Made by a program: the position numbers and the translations under genes
Assembly: GCF_000147815.2 (NCBI RefSeq)
Contig: NC_015957.1
Location: forward strand, 5,642,001 to 5,706,000
DNA: 64,000 bases
Source: Streptomyces violaceusniger Tu 4113
Lineage (GTDB): Bacteria > Actinomycetota > Actinomycetes > Streptomycetales > Streptomycetaceae
Reading direction: 5' to 3'
Notes under the pieces: model-generated
What the model saw: only the letters and a program-made list of their open reading frames with translations
Databases searched by the model: none
Told to the model about the DNA's origin: nothing
Part shown: positions 8,599 through 18,185 of the stretch, piece by piece
Layout of the letters: every line of letters starts with the position of its first letter
How positions within the stretch are numbered: the stretch's first letter is position 1

Positions 8599-9593
8599 CG
8601 ACGCTGCCCTCCCACAAGGTCGCGCACGGCCGAGGTGACGACATCCACGGCGAGGTCGATCTTGAACGCGTTCTGCGGCAGCGGGCGCGCCGAGGCGAAC
8701 TCGGCCCGTGCCGCCTCCCGCAGGGTCTCCTCGGTCGGCTGCCGGCCGAGGAGCAGCCGCTCGGTCTCGCGGGCCCGCCAGGGGCGGGTGCCCACACCGC
8801 CGAGCCCCAGCCGGATCTCCCGCAGTGTGCCGTCGGCGTCCGTGGCGGCCACGGCGGCCACCGACACCACCGCGAACGCGTAGGACCAGCGGTCGCGGAC
8901 CTTGCGGTAGAACATTGCGGCGCCTTCGGGGGGCGGTGGCAGCTCGACCCCGGTGATCAGATCGCCCGGTTGCAGCACCGTCTCGCGGTCCGGTGTGTCA
9001 CCGGGCAGCAGATAGAAGTCGTTCAGCGGCACCGCACGGGGGCTGCCGTTCGCCCGCCGCAGATGGACGACCGCGTCGAGCGCGGCCATCGCCACCGCCA
9101 TGTCCGAGGGGTGGCTCGCCACGCAGAAGTCGGAGGTGCCGAGCACGGCCAGGTCTCGGTGGAGGCCCTGGATGGCCGAACAGCCGGTTTCCGGCTGCCG
9201 CTTGTTGCAGGGTTTGGTGACGTCCTGGAAGTACACGCAGCGGGTGCGCTGCAACAGATTGCCCCCGGTGGTGGCCACTGTCCGCAACTGCCCGGAGGCC
9301 CCGGACAGCAGCGATTCGGCCAGTGCCGGGAAGCGCTCGCGGACGCCGGGGTCTCCGGCGAGCCGGCTGCCCGATACCAGCGCGCCGATAAGCACACCGC
9401 CGTCGGGGCGGTGCTCGATGGTGTCGTACGGGAGCTGGGTGATGTCGACGAGCATGGTGGGCTCGGTCACCCCGAGCTTCATCAGGTCCACCAGGTTGGT
9501 GCCCCCGGCCAGGTACACCGTCTCGGTGGAGTCGGCCACGAGCGTGGCGGCGGCCTGGGGGTCGGTGGCGCGCTCGTAGGCGAACGGCTTCAT
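8595..9593 (-). CDS. FAD-binding medium subunit with PaoB-type [4Fe-4S] insertion
   Basis: A 332-residue FAD_binding_5 subunit. FAD contacts are visible as AGGTNLVDLMKLG (29-41) and TTGGNLLQ (109-116). Between them and the C-terminal CO_deh_flav domain sit Cys119, Cys129, Cys138 and Cys157 in the pattern RCVYFQDVTKPCNKR...GCSAI...DFC. This is the insertion that carries an extra [4Fe-4S] cluster in E. coli PaoB. It passes electrons from the Fe-S subunit to FAD. The start was chosen at 9593, where it overlaps the small-subunit stop (ATGA); sequence upstream in that frame is an Arg-rich artefact. Confidence 0.92.
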   Translation of the reverse strand: MKPFAYERATDPQAAATLVADSTETVYLAGGTNLVDLMKLGVTEPTMLVDITQLPYDTIEHRPDGGVLIGALVSGSRLAGDPGVRERFPALAESLLSGASGQLRTVATTGGNLLQRTRCVYFQDVTKPCNKRQPETGCSAIQGLHRDLAVLGTSDFCVASHPSDMAVAMAALDAVVHLRRANGSPRAVPLNDFYLLPGDTPDRETVLQPGDLITGVELPPPPEGAAMFYRKVRDRWSYAFAVVSVAAVAATDADGTLREIRLGLGGVGTRPWRARETERLLLGRQPTEETLREAARAEFASARPLPQNAFKIDLAVDVVTSAVRDLVGGQRR

Positions 9594-10180
9594 CGCGCCC
9601 CTCCTGCCGCGCCGGCGCGGGCCGGGGCCCCGTCGCCGTCGGCCCCGGCGACCTCGCGGATGGCGGCCACGATGCCGGGGTACGCCCCGCAGCGGCACAG
9701 GTTGCCGCTCATCCGCTCCCGGATCTCGTCGGCGTCCAGGTCACCCGGCGCGCCGACTCCGGCCGCCACCTCCTCGGTGACATGGCTGGGCCAGCCACGC
9801 GCGGCCTCGGTGAGCGCGCCGATCGCGGAACAGATCTGGCCCGGTGTGCAGTAGCCGCACTGGAAACCGTCGTGTTCCAGGAACGCCCGCTGCAGCGGAT
9901 GGAGTTCCTCCGGGGCGGCGAGCCCCGCCACGCCCTCGATGGTGGTGATGTCGCGGCCCTGGGCGGCCACGGCGAACACCAGGCAGCTGTTGACCCGCTC
10001 CTCGTCGATCAGGACGGTGCAGGCCCCGCACTGCCCGTGGTCGCACCCCTTCTTGGCCCCGGTCAGCGCCAGGTGTTCGCGCAGGGCGTCCAGCAGGGTC
10101 ACCCGGTGGTCGAGGGTGAGGGGGCGGTCAGCACCGTTGACACGCAGCATGAGATCGCTGTGAAACGCGTGAGCTGTCAC
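9590..10180 (-). CDS. [2Fe-2S] small subunit of the molybdenum hydroxylase
   Basis: A 196-residue subunit with two 2Fe-2S motifs: the plant-ferredoxin type Cys46-Cys51-Cys54-Cys66 (GCDHGQCGACTVL...NSC) and the helical type Cys108-Cys111...Cys162-Cys164 (QCGYCTPGQ...NLCRCGAYPG). It shuttles electrons from the Mo centre toward FAD. The GTG at 10180 is the most plausible start; there is no strong ribosome site and an internal ATG ten codons later is an alternative. No Tat signal is present, unlike E. coli PaoA, so the enzyme should be cytoplasmic. It lies 44 nt downstream of the NAD kinase gene on the same strand. Confidence 0.9.
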   Translation of the reverse strand: MTAHAFHSDLMLRVNGADRPLTLDHRVTLLDALREHLALTGAKKGCDHGQCGACTVLIDEERVNSCLVFAVAAQGRDITTIEGVAGLAAPEELHPLQRAFLEHDGFQCGYCTPGQICSAIGALTEAARGWPSHVTEEVAAGVGAPGDLDADEIRERMSGNLCRCGAYPGIVAAIREVAGADGDGAPARAGAAGGAR

Positions 10181-10224
10181 ATCACTCAGCCTGGCATCGG
10201 GGTGGGCGCCCCGCATCTTCGGCG

Positions 10225-11301
10225 TCACTCCTCGTGTTCCGCCTCCGAAGGCAGGGGATCGAAGGCCAGCCGCAGATGCGCCAGGTCCGGGGGGACCGGG
10301 GAGCGGGGGTGGTAGAACGGCGGGGCCGCGTCGGCGGCGGGCGAGTCGGCCAGCCGGAAGCGGTCCCGCAGGCGGTGGTAGAAGCGCGTCGGCGCGAGCC
10401 GCACCAGCCGCAGCCGGTTCGGTGCCCGGTAGGCGGCCACCCAGTCGCCCGGATCCAGCACCCCGCGCAACTGCCCGTCGAGGCTGACCGCCACCCGCCC
10501 CGAGGTCGGCAGGACCCGCACGGCGACAGCCTCGTCCACCGCGGCCACCACGGTACGGTCGAAGGCGATATGCGGGGCGACCGGGGTGAAGACCACCGCG
10601 TCCATGTGCGGGGAGACCACCGGCCCGCCGGCGGCGAAGCTGTAGGCGGTGGAGCCGGTCGGGGTGGCCACGATGATCGCGTCCGCCGAGTACGAGGCGA
10701 GCAACTGCCCGGACACATACACCCCCAGCCCCGCCTGGCGGTCGCGGGCGAGCTTTTCGAAGACCACGTCGTTGACGGCGATGACATCCAGCGCAATGCC
10801 CCAGCCGACCTCCTCGGGCCCGCGGCCGGGGCGGACCCTGGGCGGCGGCGGCACGGGGCCCCGCCCGTACCGCAGCAGCGCCTCCATGCCCTCGGGCATC
10901 TCCAGCGGCCGGGACGCCCGCAGGGTGAGCAGCATCCGCTCCTCGATCGTGGCACGGCCGTCGTGGACGGCGTCCAGCGCGTCCTCCACCTGATCGACGG
11001 TGATCTCGGTGAGGAAGCCGACCCGCCCCACGTTCACCCCCAGCGCCGCGGCCCCGTTCACGGCGGCGAGCCGGGCGCCGCGCAGAAAGGTGCCGTCGCC
11101 GCCGAAGGTGACGATCAGGTCGGGGTGGCCCGCGGCCGCGGCCTCCTCCTTGGCGCTGCGCCGGGGCTGGTCGCCACGCCAGACGTCCAGTTCGAAGCAG
11201 GAGATGCCGTGGGCAGCGGCCCATGCGCGGGCGGTGTGCGCCGCCGCGACAGCGGTGGGGCGGGCCTGGTGGACGACCATGCCGAGCCGGTTGACAGCCA
11301 T
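10225..11301 (-). CDS. NAD kinase (PpnK family)
   Basis: A 358-residue ATP-NAD kinase that makes NADP. The GGDGT motif (67-71) and the second-domain segments VNDVVFEK, TPTGSTAYSFAAGGP and the C-terminal SLDGQ are present. It is longer than typical bacterial enzymes (about 300): there is a Pro/Gly/Arg-rich insertion near residues 150-170 and a C-terminal extension of roughly 50 residues. The start at 11301 has GGAAGGG upstream. It immediately precedes the molybdenum hydroxylase genes, so it may be co-transcribed with them. Streptomyces usually carry more than one NAD kinase gene, and this may be the accessory copy. Confidence 0.9.
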   Translation of the reverse strand: MAVNRLGMVVHQARPTAVAAAHTARAWAAAHGISCFELDVWRGDQPRRSAKEEAAAAGHPDLIVTFGGDGTFLRGARLAAVNGAAALGVNVGRVGFLTEITVDQVEDALDAVHDGRATIEERMLLTLRASRPLEMPEGMEALLRYGRGPVPPPPRVRPGRGPEEVGWGIALDVIAVNDVVFEKLARDRQAGLGVYVSGQLLASYSADAIIVATPTGSTAYSFAAGGPVVSPHMDAVVFTPVAPHIAFDRTVVAAVDEAVAVRVLPTSGRVAVSLDGQLRGVLDPGDWVAAYRAPNRLRLVRLAPTRFYHRLRDRFRLADSPAADAAPPFYHPRSPVPPDLAHLRLAFDPLPSEAEHEE

Positions 11302-11479
11302 GGCCCTTCCACCGTAGATCGGCCGGCCCCGAGGCGCCCGCCAGGCCGGCCCGCGGTCATGGCGACCCGCCGGCCGTGGCGAGGGCGGGCACCCTGGAGC
11401 TGAACATCCACGCTGATCTATGGTGTTGATCGGCAGATGGCCTGCGGGGGAACCACACCGCGTCCATACGGAGCCAGGG

Positions 11480-12829
11480 ATGGTGCAGCAGATGGCGAGC
11501 CAGGGACGAACCGAGCTGGTCGAAGGCCTGATGGCGGGCTTCCCCCAGGTGCCCCGGGAAGCCGTGATCAAGGAGGACCTGCTGCGCGGCGGCATGGCCT
11601 TCGACGAGTCCGCGCTCAGCGGCAACGAGGACGGCGACGTGAAGCCGAAGTCGTATTTCATCTTCTCGTTCGACCACCGCACCCTGCCGGAGCTGGGTGC
11701 CGCGGCCCTCAACCGGCCGCCCGAGGAGATCGTGCTCACCGGCGGGCCGTACGAGCTGCGCCGCACCGTGGTGTCCGTCCGCGTCAACCCCGCGTCGCCG
11801 TATCTGGTCCGGGCCGGGGAGGACGGTGCGCTGGGTCTGTATCTGGACGGTGTGCGCATCGCCGATGTGGGGCTGCCCCCGATGCCGGACTACTACCGCC
11901 ACACCCTGTCGAACGGCAAGTCGGTGATGGAGGTCGCGCCCACCATCCAGTGGGGCTATCTGGTCTATCTGACGGTCTTCCGGGTGTGCCAGTACTTCGG
12001 TGCCAAGGAGGAGTGCCAGTACTGCGACATCAACCACAACTGGCGTCAGCACAAAGCGGCGGGCCGCCCGTACACCGGGGTGAAGCCGGTCGAGGAGGTG
12101 CTGGAGGCGCTGGAGATCATCGACCGCCATGACACCGCCCGCACCTCCCAGGCGTACACCCTCACCGGCGGCGCGATCACCTCGCATATCGGCGGGCGGG
12201 ACGAGGCCGACTTCTACGGCCAGTACGCGAAGGCCATCGAGGAGCGCTTCCCCGGCCGGTGGATCGGCAAGGTGGTGGCGCAGGCGCTGCCCAAGGACGA
12301 CGTGCAACGGTTCCACGACTACGGGGTGCGGATCTACCACCCCAACTTCGAGGTGTGGGACCGGCGGCTGTTCGAGCTGTACTGCCCGGGCAAGGAGCGC
12401 TACGTCGGCCGCGAGGAGTGGCACCGCCGGATCCTGGATTCGACCGAGGTGTTCGGCGCGCGGAATGTGATTCCCAACTTCGTGGCGGGCGTGGAGATGG
12501 CCGAGCCGTACGGCTTCTCCTCCGTGGCCGAGGCGATCGGCTCCACCGGCGAGGGGCTGCGGTTCTTCATGTCGCACGGTGTCGTGCCCCGGTTCACCAC
12601 GTGGTGTCCCGAGCCGACGACACCGCTGGGCAAGGCCAATCCGCATGGCGCCCCGCTGGAGTACCACATCCGGCTGCTGGAGACCTATCGGGCGACGCTC
12701 GAGGACTTCGGGCTGGCCTCGCCGCCCGGATACGGCCCGCCGGGGCCGGGACGGGCGGTGTTCTCGGTGAGCTCGTTCATGGACAGCCTGCCCGCCGCGG
12801 AGCCGGAGCAGGAGCCGGTGGCACCCTGA
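11480..12829 (+). CDS. Radical-SAM-like protein with non-canonical CX8CX2C cluster motif
   Basis: A 449-residue protein with a likely TIM barrel. The cysteines CQYFGAKEECQYCDI (around residues 174-188) would ligate a [4Fe-4S] cluster, but the spacing is CX8CX2C rather than the classic CX3CX2C. Downstream, YTLTGGAITS could supply the GGE-like SAM-binding loop. It resembles uncharacterised actinobacterial radical-SAM proteins; I cannot name the reaction. The ATG at 11480 was chosen because GGAG precedes it by about 7 nt; an in-frame ATG at 11420 lacks a ribosome site. It is divergent from the NAD kinase and convergent with the APC permease. Confidence 0.7.
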   Translation: MVQQMASQGRTELVEGLMAGFPQVPREAVIKEDLLRGGMAFDESALSGNEDGDVKPKSYFIFSFDHRTLPELGAAALNRPPEEIVLTGGPYELRRTVVSVRVNPASPYLVRAGEDGALGLYLDGVRIADVGLPPMPDYYRHTLSNGKSVMEVAPTIQWGYLVYLTVFRVCQYFGAKEECQYCDINHNWRQHKAAGRPYTGVKPVEEVLEALEIIDRHDTARTSQAYTLTGGAITSHIGGRDEADFYGQYAKAIEERFPGRWIGKVVAQALPKDDVQRFHDYGVRIYHPNFEVWDRRLFELYCPGKERYVGREEWHRRILDSTEVFGARNVIPNFVAGVEMAEPYGFSSVAEAIGSTGEGLRFFMSHGVVPRFTTWCPEPTTPLGKANPHGAPLEYHIRLLETYRATLEDFGLASPPGYGPPGPGRAVFSVSSFMDSLPAAEPEQEPVAP

Positions 12830-12861
12830 CGCCGACGGCCGGCCCGGCTCGGGGGATCTCC

Positions 12862-14871
12862 TCAGCCGACGTGGACGTGGGGGCGGCGGCCGCGGTCGGG
12901 TTCGGCCTCGCGGAGGACCTCACGGGTGACGGGGGCGACCTCTCCCTGACCGAAGAGGAAGAAGCGCAGGAAGTGGGCCAGCGGATGGCCCTCCGTCCAC
13001 TCGAAGTAGATGTGCGGGCGCTGCCCGGTGGCGTCCCGCACCCACAGGAGCAGCGCGGCCAGCGCGTTGGGGATGGTGGCACTCTGCATGGTCAGCACGC
13101 GGTAGCGGCCGTGCACCACCTCTCCGCACACCTGCAGCTCGCTTTCGAATTCGGACGGGTCGGCGACGGTGACCTCGACGAAGATGAGGTCGTCCTCGGG
13201 CGGGATGTCGTTGTCGGCGCGGATCTGGTGTTGCTTCTCCCGGTATTCGGCCAGGTCGCGGCGTTCCGGCTTATTGGCGATGAAGCGGATCCTGCGGTGG
13301 GCGGTGTCGCGGATGAACCGCTCGGCCAGGGGGTCGAGCGTCACGCTGGTGACCCGTAGCTCGAACGCCCTGGCGACCCGGGACAGCAGCGATACGGCCA
13401 TGATGCCGGCGATGAAGCAGGCGCCGATCTTGACGCCGTCGGGCCGTTCGACGACATTGACCGCGGTGGTGTACAGGAAGATCACCGCGATGACGCCGAA
13501 GCCGACGGTCCAGCGGCGCTGCCGGGCGCGCCGGGCGGCGATGGTGACGGCGATGGCGGCGGAGGTGATGAGCACGAGCACACCGGTGGCGTAGGCGCCG
13601 CCCTGGGCGTCCACATCCGCCCTGAAGATCCAGGTCACCAGGAACGCGATGGCGATGAACACGAGCACCATGGGGCGGACCGCGCGCGCCCAGTGGGGTG
13701 CCATGCCGTAGCGCGGCAGATAGCGGGGCATCAGGTTGAGCAGTCCGGCCATGGCCGAGGCACCGGCGAACCAGAGGATGGCGATGGTGGAGGCGTCATA
13801 GACACTGCCGAACGCCGAGCCCAGGTACTCATGCGCGAGATAGGCCAGGGCGCGCCCATTGGCCTCGCCGCCCGGTTCGAACTCGCGCTGCGGGATCAGC
13901 AGGGTCGTGATGAAGCTGGAGGTGATGAGGAAGATGCTCATGATCACCGCGGCGGTGGTCAGCAGCTTCCTGGCGCCCTGGATGCGTCCGGCGGGGCGCT
14001 CCGGGGTGTCGCCCGGCTTGCCCTCGATATGCGGCATGACGGCCACGCCGGTCTCGAACCCGGACAGGCCGAGGGCCAGCTTCGGGAAGATCACCAGCGC
14101 CACGCCGATCATCACCAGGGGACTGCCGCGCTCGGCGACCAGCGCCTGGGACCAGTCGGGGATCACATGTGGCGCGGTGCCGACATGCCACAGCCCGACC
14201 GCCACCACGACGGCGTTGAGCAGCAGATAGGCCGCGACCAGCACCACGGCGATCCCGATGGCCTCCGTGAACCCCTTGAGAAACACCGCGCCGAGCAATC
14301 CCACCAGGATCAGGGTGACGGCCACCTCATGACCGTGCAGGGTCGAGGTGAGATGCGGATTCTCCACCAGATGGGCGGTGGCGTCGGCGGCGGAGAGAGT
14401 GATGGTGATGAGGAAGTCGGTGGCCGCGAAGCCCAGCAGGGTGAGGACGAACAGCTTGCCCTTCCAGAAGGTCAGCAGCCGCTCCAGCATCGCGATCGAG
14501 CCCTGGCCGTGCGGACTCTCCTCGGCCACTCTGCGGTACACCGGCAGCGCGCCCACCAGGGTCACCACCACCAGCACCACAGTGGCCACCGGGGAGAGCA
14601 GCCCGGCAGCCAGGGCGGCGATACCGGGCTGGTAGCCGAGGGTGGAGAAGTAGTCCAGACCGGTCAGGCACATGACCCGCCACCACGGCCGGCCGTGGTG
14701 TGCGCTTTCCGGCTCGGCATGCGGGCCGGGCTGGCGCTTGGCGATGTCGGTCAGGCCCTCCAGCAGCCATGCGCGCAGCCGGTGCCGTACCCAGCCGTCG
14801 GAGGCGCCGCCGCCAGAGGTGGAGGAGACCACGGGGTACTCCCGTCGTACAGCGAAAGGGTCCCCGGCCAT
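12862..14871 (-). CDS. APC-family amino acid permease with long C-terminal cytoplasmic domain
   Basis: A 669-residue membrane transporter. After about 60 N-terminal polar residues, [28 protein letters not shown] begins the first helices; roughly 12 hydrophobic segments follow to about residue 520. The last 150 residues (from [15 protein letters not shown]) are soluble and contain a mixed alpha/beta segment ending in a charged tail. This layout is common for actinobacterial APC permeases of unknown substrate. The ATG at 14871 follows AAGGG by 8 nt; upstream in-frame sequence is not protein-like. It is divergent from the small membrane protein at 14991. Confidence 0.85.
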   Translation of the reverse strand: MAGDPFAVRREYPVVSSTSGGGASDGWVRHRLRAWLLEGLTDIAKRQPGPHAEPESAHHGRPWWRVMCLTGLDYFSTLGYQPGIAALAAGLLSPVATVVLVVVTLVGALPVYRRVAEESPHGQGSIAMLERLLTFWKGKLFVLTLLGFAATDFLITITLSAADATAHLVENPHLTSTLHGHEVAVTLILVGLLGAVFLKGFTEAIGIAVVLVAAYLLLNAVVVAVGLWHVGTAPHVIPDWSQALVAERGSPLVMIGVALVIFPKLALGLSGFETGVAVMPHIEGKPGDTPERPAGRIQGARKLLTTAAVIMSIFLITSSFITTLLIPQREFEPGGEANGRALAYLAHEYLGSAFGSVYDASTIAILWFAGASAMAGLLNLMPRYLPRYGMAPHWARAVRPMVLVFIAIAFLVTWIFRADVDAQGGAYATGVLVLITSAAIAVTIAARRARQRRWTVGFGVIAVIFLYTTAVNVVERPDGVKIGACFIAGIMAVSLLSRVARAFELRVTSVTLDPLAERFIRDTAHRRIRFIANKPERRDLAEYREKQHQIRADNDIPPEDDLIFVEVTVADPSEFESELQVCGEVVHGRYRVLTMQSATIPNALAALLLWVRDATGQRPHIYFEWTEGHPLAHFLRFFLFGQGEVAPVTREVLREAEPDRGRRPHVHVG

Positions 14872-14990
14872 CGGTGAGACCCTTCGGTCAGCGTATGCGG
14901 GCCGGCCGGCCACCACCCGGCCGGTGCCGCCGGCCGAAGGACATCGCTTTCTCAGTGGGTTTTCATCTTCGGTCCGTACGGTTGCGGCAC

Positions 14991-15587
14991 ATGGACACCA
15001 CCAAGACCGACCAACCGACCGACACCGCTGTGCAGCCCGCAGAGGGCGAGGAAGAAGCCACGGCGGAGGGTGCCCCGAACACTGTTCCGGACCCGCAGGA
15101 AACTTCGGACCCGCACGAGGCACCGGACCTCGAGGAAGATTCCGACGACATCGGAACCTCTTCCCCGGCCACCACGCCGAGCGTCGTCCCCGGCGCCGCC
15201 TCGGTCGTCGCCGCCGGCCTCGGGCTCGCCTCGCTCTCCGGCACCTGGCTCGGCACCATGCTGCAGGAGCGCAAGCAGCTCACCGGCCAGATCAAGGCCC
15301 AGTCCGGGTCGGCCGCCGATCAGATCGCCACGGTGTACGGCACTCCGTGGCACACCACGGCCCTCGTCAACGGGCTCTTCGCACTGGCCGCCGTGGTGAT
15401 CGCCGGTGTGGTGCTGCTGCTGCTGCGGCGGCGGCCCGTCACGACCGGGGCACCCTGGGTGACCGCGGTGGCCTGGGGAGCGGTGGCGCTCGGCGTCATC
15501 GGTCTGCTGATCGCCGCCGTCATGGGGCTCGACATCTTCAGCGAGCTGCCGAAGGTGCCCGCCTCCCCGAACACTCCGGCCGGCTGA
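14991..15587 (+). CDS. Membrane protein with acidic N-terminus, unknown function
   Basis: A 198-residue protein I do not recognise. The first 65 residues are Asp/Glu/Pro/Thr-rich and probably disordered. Three hydrophobic segments follow: [40 protein letters not shown] followed by RRR, and [20 protein letters not shown]. Between the first two lies an amphipathic loop with [14 protein letters not shown]. The ATG has no clear ribosome site but is the only start before the acidic region, and third-position GC is consistent with coding. A 12-bp hairpin terminator follows. Confidence 0.65.
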   Translation: MDTTKTDQPTDTAVQPAEGEEEATAEGAPNTVPDPQETSDPHEAPDLEEDSDDIGTSSPATTPSVVPGAASVVAAGLGLASLSGTWLGTMLQERKQLTGQIKAQSGSAADQIATVYGTPWHTTALVNGLFALAAVVIAGVVLLLLRRRPVTTGAPWVTAVAWGAVALGVIGLLIAAVMGLDIFSELPKVPASPNTPAG

Positions 15588-15608
15588 CCCGACCGTCTGT
15601 GCCGATCC

Positions 15609-15650
15609 GAGCGCGCCCCGTGGTCCGGATGGCTCACGCGGGGCGCGCTC
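15609..15650 (+). terminator. 12-bp hairpin terminator
   Basis: The arms GAGCGCGCCCCG (15609-15620) and CGGGGCGCGCTC (15639-15650) pair perfectly around an 18-nt loop, just after the membrane protein gene. The rest of the 15651-15794 gap shows no further clear feature. Confidence 0.7.
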
Positions 15651-15794
15651 CGTCGGCGGGGCGTGTCACGATGCGCATGTCACGATTGAGGTCCCGGCAT
15701 CGGGACACCCGCGAAGGGGACAGGCCGTCCGGCCGCCCCCGGCGGAGAGCGCCACCAGGACGGCACGGACTTCCGCCTACGGAGTTTCCCCCCG

Positions 15795-16961
15795 ATGAGC
15801 CGTTCCTCAACGTCCCCCTCCGACCGGCACGGGACACCACGCACACCGCATACGCCGGACTCACCGGAGCCCTCGCGCGCACCGGACGCACCGGACAGCC
15901 GACCTGAGCCGGACGGGCCCAATGCGCCGAGGGGCCAGGACGCCCGGACGCCGGGGGGCCAGGACGCCCGGACCGCCGTCACCGTCTTCGTCGCGCTCGG
16001 CGCCAATCTGGTCATCGCGCTGGCCAAGGCCATCGGCGGCGTCTTCGCCGGTTCCCCCGCGCTGCTGTCCGAGGCCGCCCACTCCGTCGCGGACAGCCTC
16101 AATGAGGTGTTTCTGCTCGCCTCCCTCAAACGCAGCAAGCGGGCGCCCGACGACCAGCACCCCTTCGGCTACGGCAAGGAGCGCTACTTCTGGGCGCTGC
16201 TCGCCGCTGTCGGCATCTTCGTCATGGGCGGCTGCTTCTCCTTCTTCCAGGGCGCCGAGGCCCTGAGCGCGGGCAGCTCCGAGGACCACAGCGGCTATCT
16301 GGTGGGCTTCGCGGTCCTGGGCCTGGCGCTCATCGCCGAGGGCTCCTCGCTGGTCCGGGCGCTGTTCCAGGTCCGCGGACACGCCCGGGAAGCGGGCCGT
16401 GGCATGGCGGCCGAACTGCGCAGGGGCGACGACCCCACGCTGCGCACCGTCCTGGCCGAGGACTCCACCGCCTGTCTCGGTGTGGTGTTCGCCCTGCTCG
16501 GCATGTGGCTACACATGGTCACCGGCGAGGTGGCGTACGAGGCCACGGCCTCCTTCCTGATCGGGGCGCTGCTGGTCTATGTGGCCTACCGGCTGGCCAG
16601 GGAATCGCGCGCGCAACTCATCGGCGAGGCGATCGACCCGGTCCAGCGCCGGGAGCTCCGCCGGTTCCTGGAAGGACAGCCGGAGATCGACACCGTGACC
16701 AGTCTGCTGACGATGCGTCTGGGCAACGATTCGACGCTGGTGGCGGCCCGGGTCGATCTCGTCCCCGGTCTCGACAGCGAGGAGGTCGAGGAGGTCCTGG
16801 TACGCGTCAAGACGGCGATGACGCGGATCTGGCCGCACGCCGACCAGATCTTTCTCGATGTCACCGACGCCTCGGCCAGGGACCGGGCGAAGGCGCGCGA
16901 GGACCGCCAGGCGCTCGATGAGACGGTGGCGGCCGTGGAGCGGGAGGACCGCGAGGGGTGA
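15795..16961 (+). CDS. Cation diffusion facilitator (CDF) family transporter
   Basis: A 388-residue divalent-cation/proton antiporter of the plasma membrane. After a 55-residue Pro/Asp/Arg-rich disordered leader, helix 1 (TVFVALGANLVIALAKAIGGVFAG) and the helix-2 metal site SEAAHSVADSLNE are visible. HPFGYGKERYFWALLAAVGIF follows, then the second half-site ED in TVLAEDSTACLGVVFALLG, in which the helix-5 site reads EDSTA. A cytoplasmic C-terminal domain (residues about 275-370) ends in a charged tail. Zn, Fe, Mn or Co export are all possible. The start ATG is preceded by GGAG at a slightly long spacing. Confidence 0.88.
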   Translation: MSRSSTSPSDRHGTPRTPHTPDSPEPSRAPDAPDSRPEPDGPNAPRGQDARTPGGQDARTAVTVFVALGANLVIALAKAIGGVFAGSPALLSEAAHSVADSLNEVFLLASLKRSKRAPDDQHPFGYGKERYFWALLAAVGIFVMGGCFSFFQGAEALSAGSSEDHSGYLVGFAVLGLALIAEGSSLVRALFQVRGHAREAGRGMAAELRRGDDPTLRTVLAEDSTACLGVVFALLGMWLHMVTGEVAYEATASFLIGALLVYVAYRLARESRAQLIGEAIDPVQRRELRRFLEGQPEIDTVTSLLTMRLGNDSTLVAARVDLVPGLDSEEVEEVLVRVKTAMTRIWPHADQIFLDVTDASARDRAKAREDRQALDETVAAVEREDREG

Positions 16962-17037
16962 GATTGGCCCCGGCGGACCTGGGTACCCGGGTGAAGACCA
17001 GCCCACAACAGCGAACTCATGTACGGAGGCAGAACTG

Positions 17038-17283
17038 ATGGGCCTCGGCGGTTGCATATTGATGATCGCGGTGGGAGGGATTCTCACCTTCGCCACCGAC
17101 TGGAACGCCAGCGGCTTCAACGTCCAATTGGTCGGCCTGATCCTGATGGCCGTCGGCATCATCGGCACGTCGGCGTATGTGAGTGTGTACAAGCGCCGGC
17201 GCGTCGTGGAACCGACCGCCATGGCGCCCCCCGTGGTCGAGGAGCCCGAGCGTCACCGGCATCACCCCCACTACGACTACTGA
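17038..17283 (+). CDS. DUF6458-type small membrane protein
   Basis: An 81-residue protein with two hydrophobic helices (GGCILMIAVGGILTFATDW and VQLVGLILMAVGIIGTSAYV), a basic KRRR stop-transfer, and a His/Pro-rich cytoplasmic tail ending HRHHPHYDY. This matches the widespread actinobacterial DUF6458 family of unknown function. GGAGGC sits 8 nt before the ATG. The His/Tyr cluster at the C-terminus could bind metal, which is of interest next to a CDF metal transporter, but this is speculation. Confidence 0.85.
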   Translation: MGLGGCILMIAVGGILTFATDWNASGFNVQLVGLILMAVGIIGTSAYVSVYKRRRVVEPTAMAPPVVEEPERHRHHPHYDY

Positions 17284-17306
17284 GTGCCGGACAGCCCCTT
17301 TCCGAG

Positions 17307-17339
17307 GAGGTGGCCCCCGCCGCGGGTGGGGGCCACCTC
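17307..17339 (+). terminator. 12-bp hairpin terminator
   Basis: GAGGTGGCCCCC (17307-17318) pairs with GGGGGCCACCTC (17328-17339), with a 9-nt loop. It separates the DUF6458 gene from the HAD gene. Confidence 0.75.
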
Positions 17340-17369
17340 GTCGTTGTACGACTCGCCCGGGAGGACACG

Positions 17370-18065
17370 ATGAGCAGCGAACGCACCTCGGACCAGGACG
17401 CCCGTGGCCGCCGGGCCGCGCTGTTCGATGTGGACGGCACGCTCGTGGACACCAACTATCTGCACACCGTCACCTGGTGGGAGGCGATGCGGCAGGCGGG
17501 GCACACCGTGGGGATGCGGGAGATCCACCACACCATCGGCATGAGCTCCGACAAGCTCATGGACCGTCTGCTCCCCGAGGACCGGGACCGGTCGCAGGAC
17601 GAGCGGATCAGCACCGCCCACAAGACCCTGTACGCGGAGTACTTCCCCCGGCTGCCCGCTCTCGACGGTGCCTCGGATCTGCTGCGCACCTTGGCGGAGC
17701 GCGGCTGGTACCTGGTGCTGGCCAGTTCCGCCTCGCAGGACGAACTGGCCGCGATGCGCGCCGCGATCGGTGCCGACGAGGCCATCGGCACCGCGCTCAG
17801 CTCGGACGACGTCGAGGAGGGCAAGCCCGCGCCGGACCCGGTCGAGCAGGCCTTGGAGCGCGCCGGGGTGCCGGCCCGGGACGCGGTCTTCGTCGGTGAC
17901 ACCGTGTGGGACGTCGTGGCGTGTGTGGAGGCCGGGGTGCGGTGTATCGCGCTGCAGTCCGGTGGCATCCCCCCTGAGATGCTGAGGGACGCCGGTGCGG
18001 ACGAGATCTACCGGAACCCCGCGGATCTGCTCCACCACCTCGACGGCAGCGCGCTGGGGCACTGA
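17370..18065 (+). CDS. HAD-superfamily hydrolase (phosphoglycolate phosphatase-like)
   Basis: A 231-residue HAD subfamily IA phosphatase. Motif I is DVDGT (Asp20 nucleophile, Asp22 acid/base) and motif II is LASSAS. Motif III Lys lies in EEGKPAPD and motif IV in VFVGDTVWDV. The cap between motifs I and II is all-helical, as in phosphoglycolate/beta-phosphoglucomutase relatives. The ATG at 17370 follows GGGAGGA. It probably dephosphorylates a small sugar phosphate or phosphoglycolate. It precedes the glycosidase gene but is separated from it by a promoter region. Confidence 0.88.
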   Translation: MSSERTSDQDARGRRAALFDVDGTLVDTNYLHTVTWWEAMRQAGHTVGMREIHHTIGMSSDKLMDRLLPEDRDRSQDERISTAHKTLYAEYFPRLPALDGASDLLRTLAERGWYLVLASSASQDELAAMRAAIGADEAIGTALSSDDVEEGKPAPDPVEQALERAGVPARDAVFVGDTVWDVVACVEAGVRCIALQSGGIPPEMLRDAGADEIYRNPADLLHHLDGSALGH

Positions 18066-18081
18066 GCCCCCTGCGGGACCC

Positions 18082-18112
18082 TTGACAGGTCCCTGTTTAA
18101 AACTGTCAGAAT
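18082..18112 (+). promoter_or_regulatory. Candidate promoter and dyad operator for the GH2 gene
   Basis: TTGACA (18082-18087) resembles a -35 box, and CAGAAT (18107-18112) could be a -10 at a long 19-nt spacing. TGACAG (18083-18088) and CTGTCA (18103-18108) form an exact inverted repeat embracing the spacer, and ACAGG-TC-CCTGT is a second, overlapping dyad. A repressor site of LacI/GntR type would fit an inducible glycosidase; the regulator is not adjacent. Confidence 0.5.
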
Positions 18113-18185
18113 CTGTTGCGCGAAGGGCTGTTGTGGTCGGTCACGTGCCCTTCGCCACCACACAATCGAAGACAAGGGGATCGCG

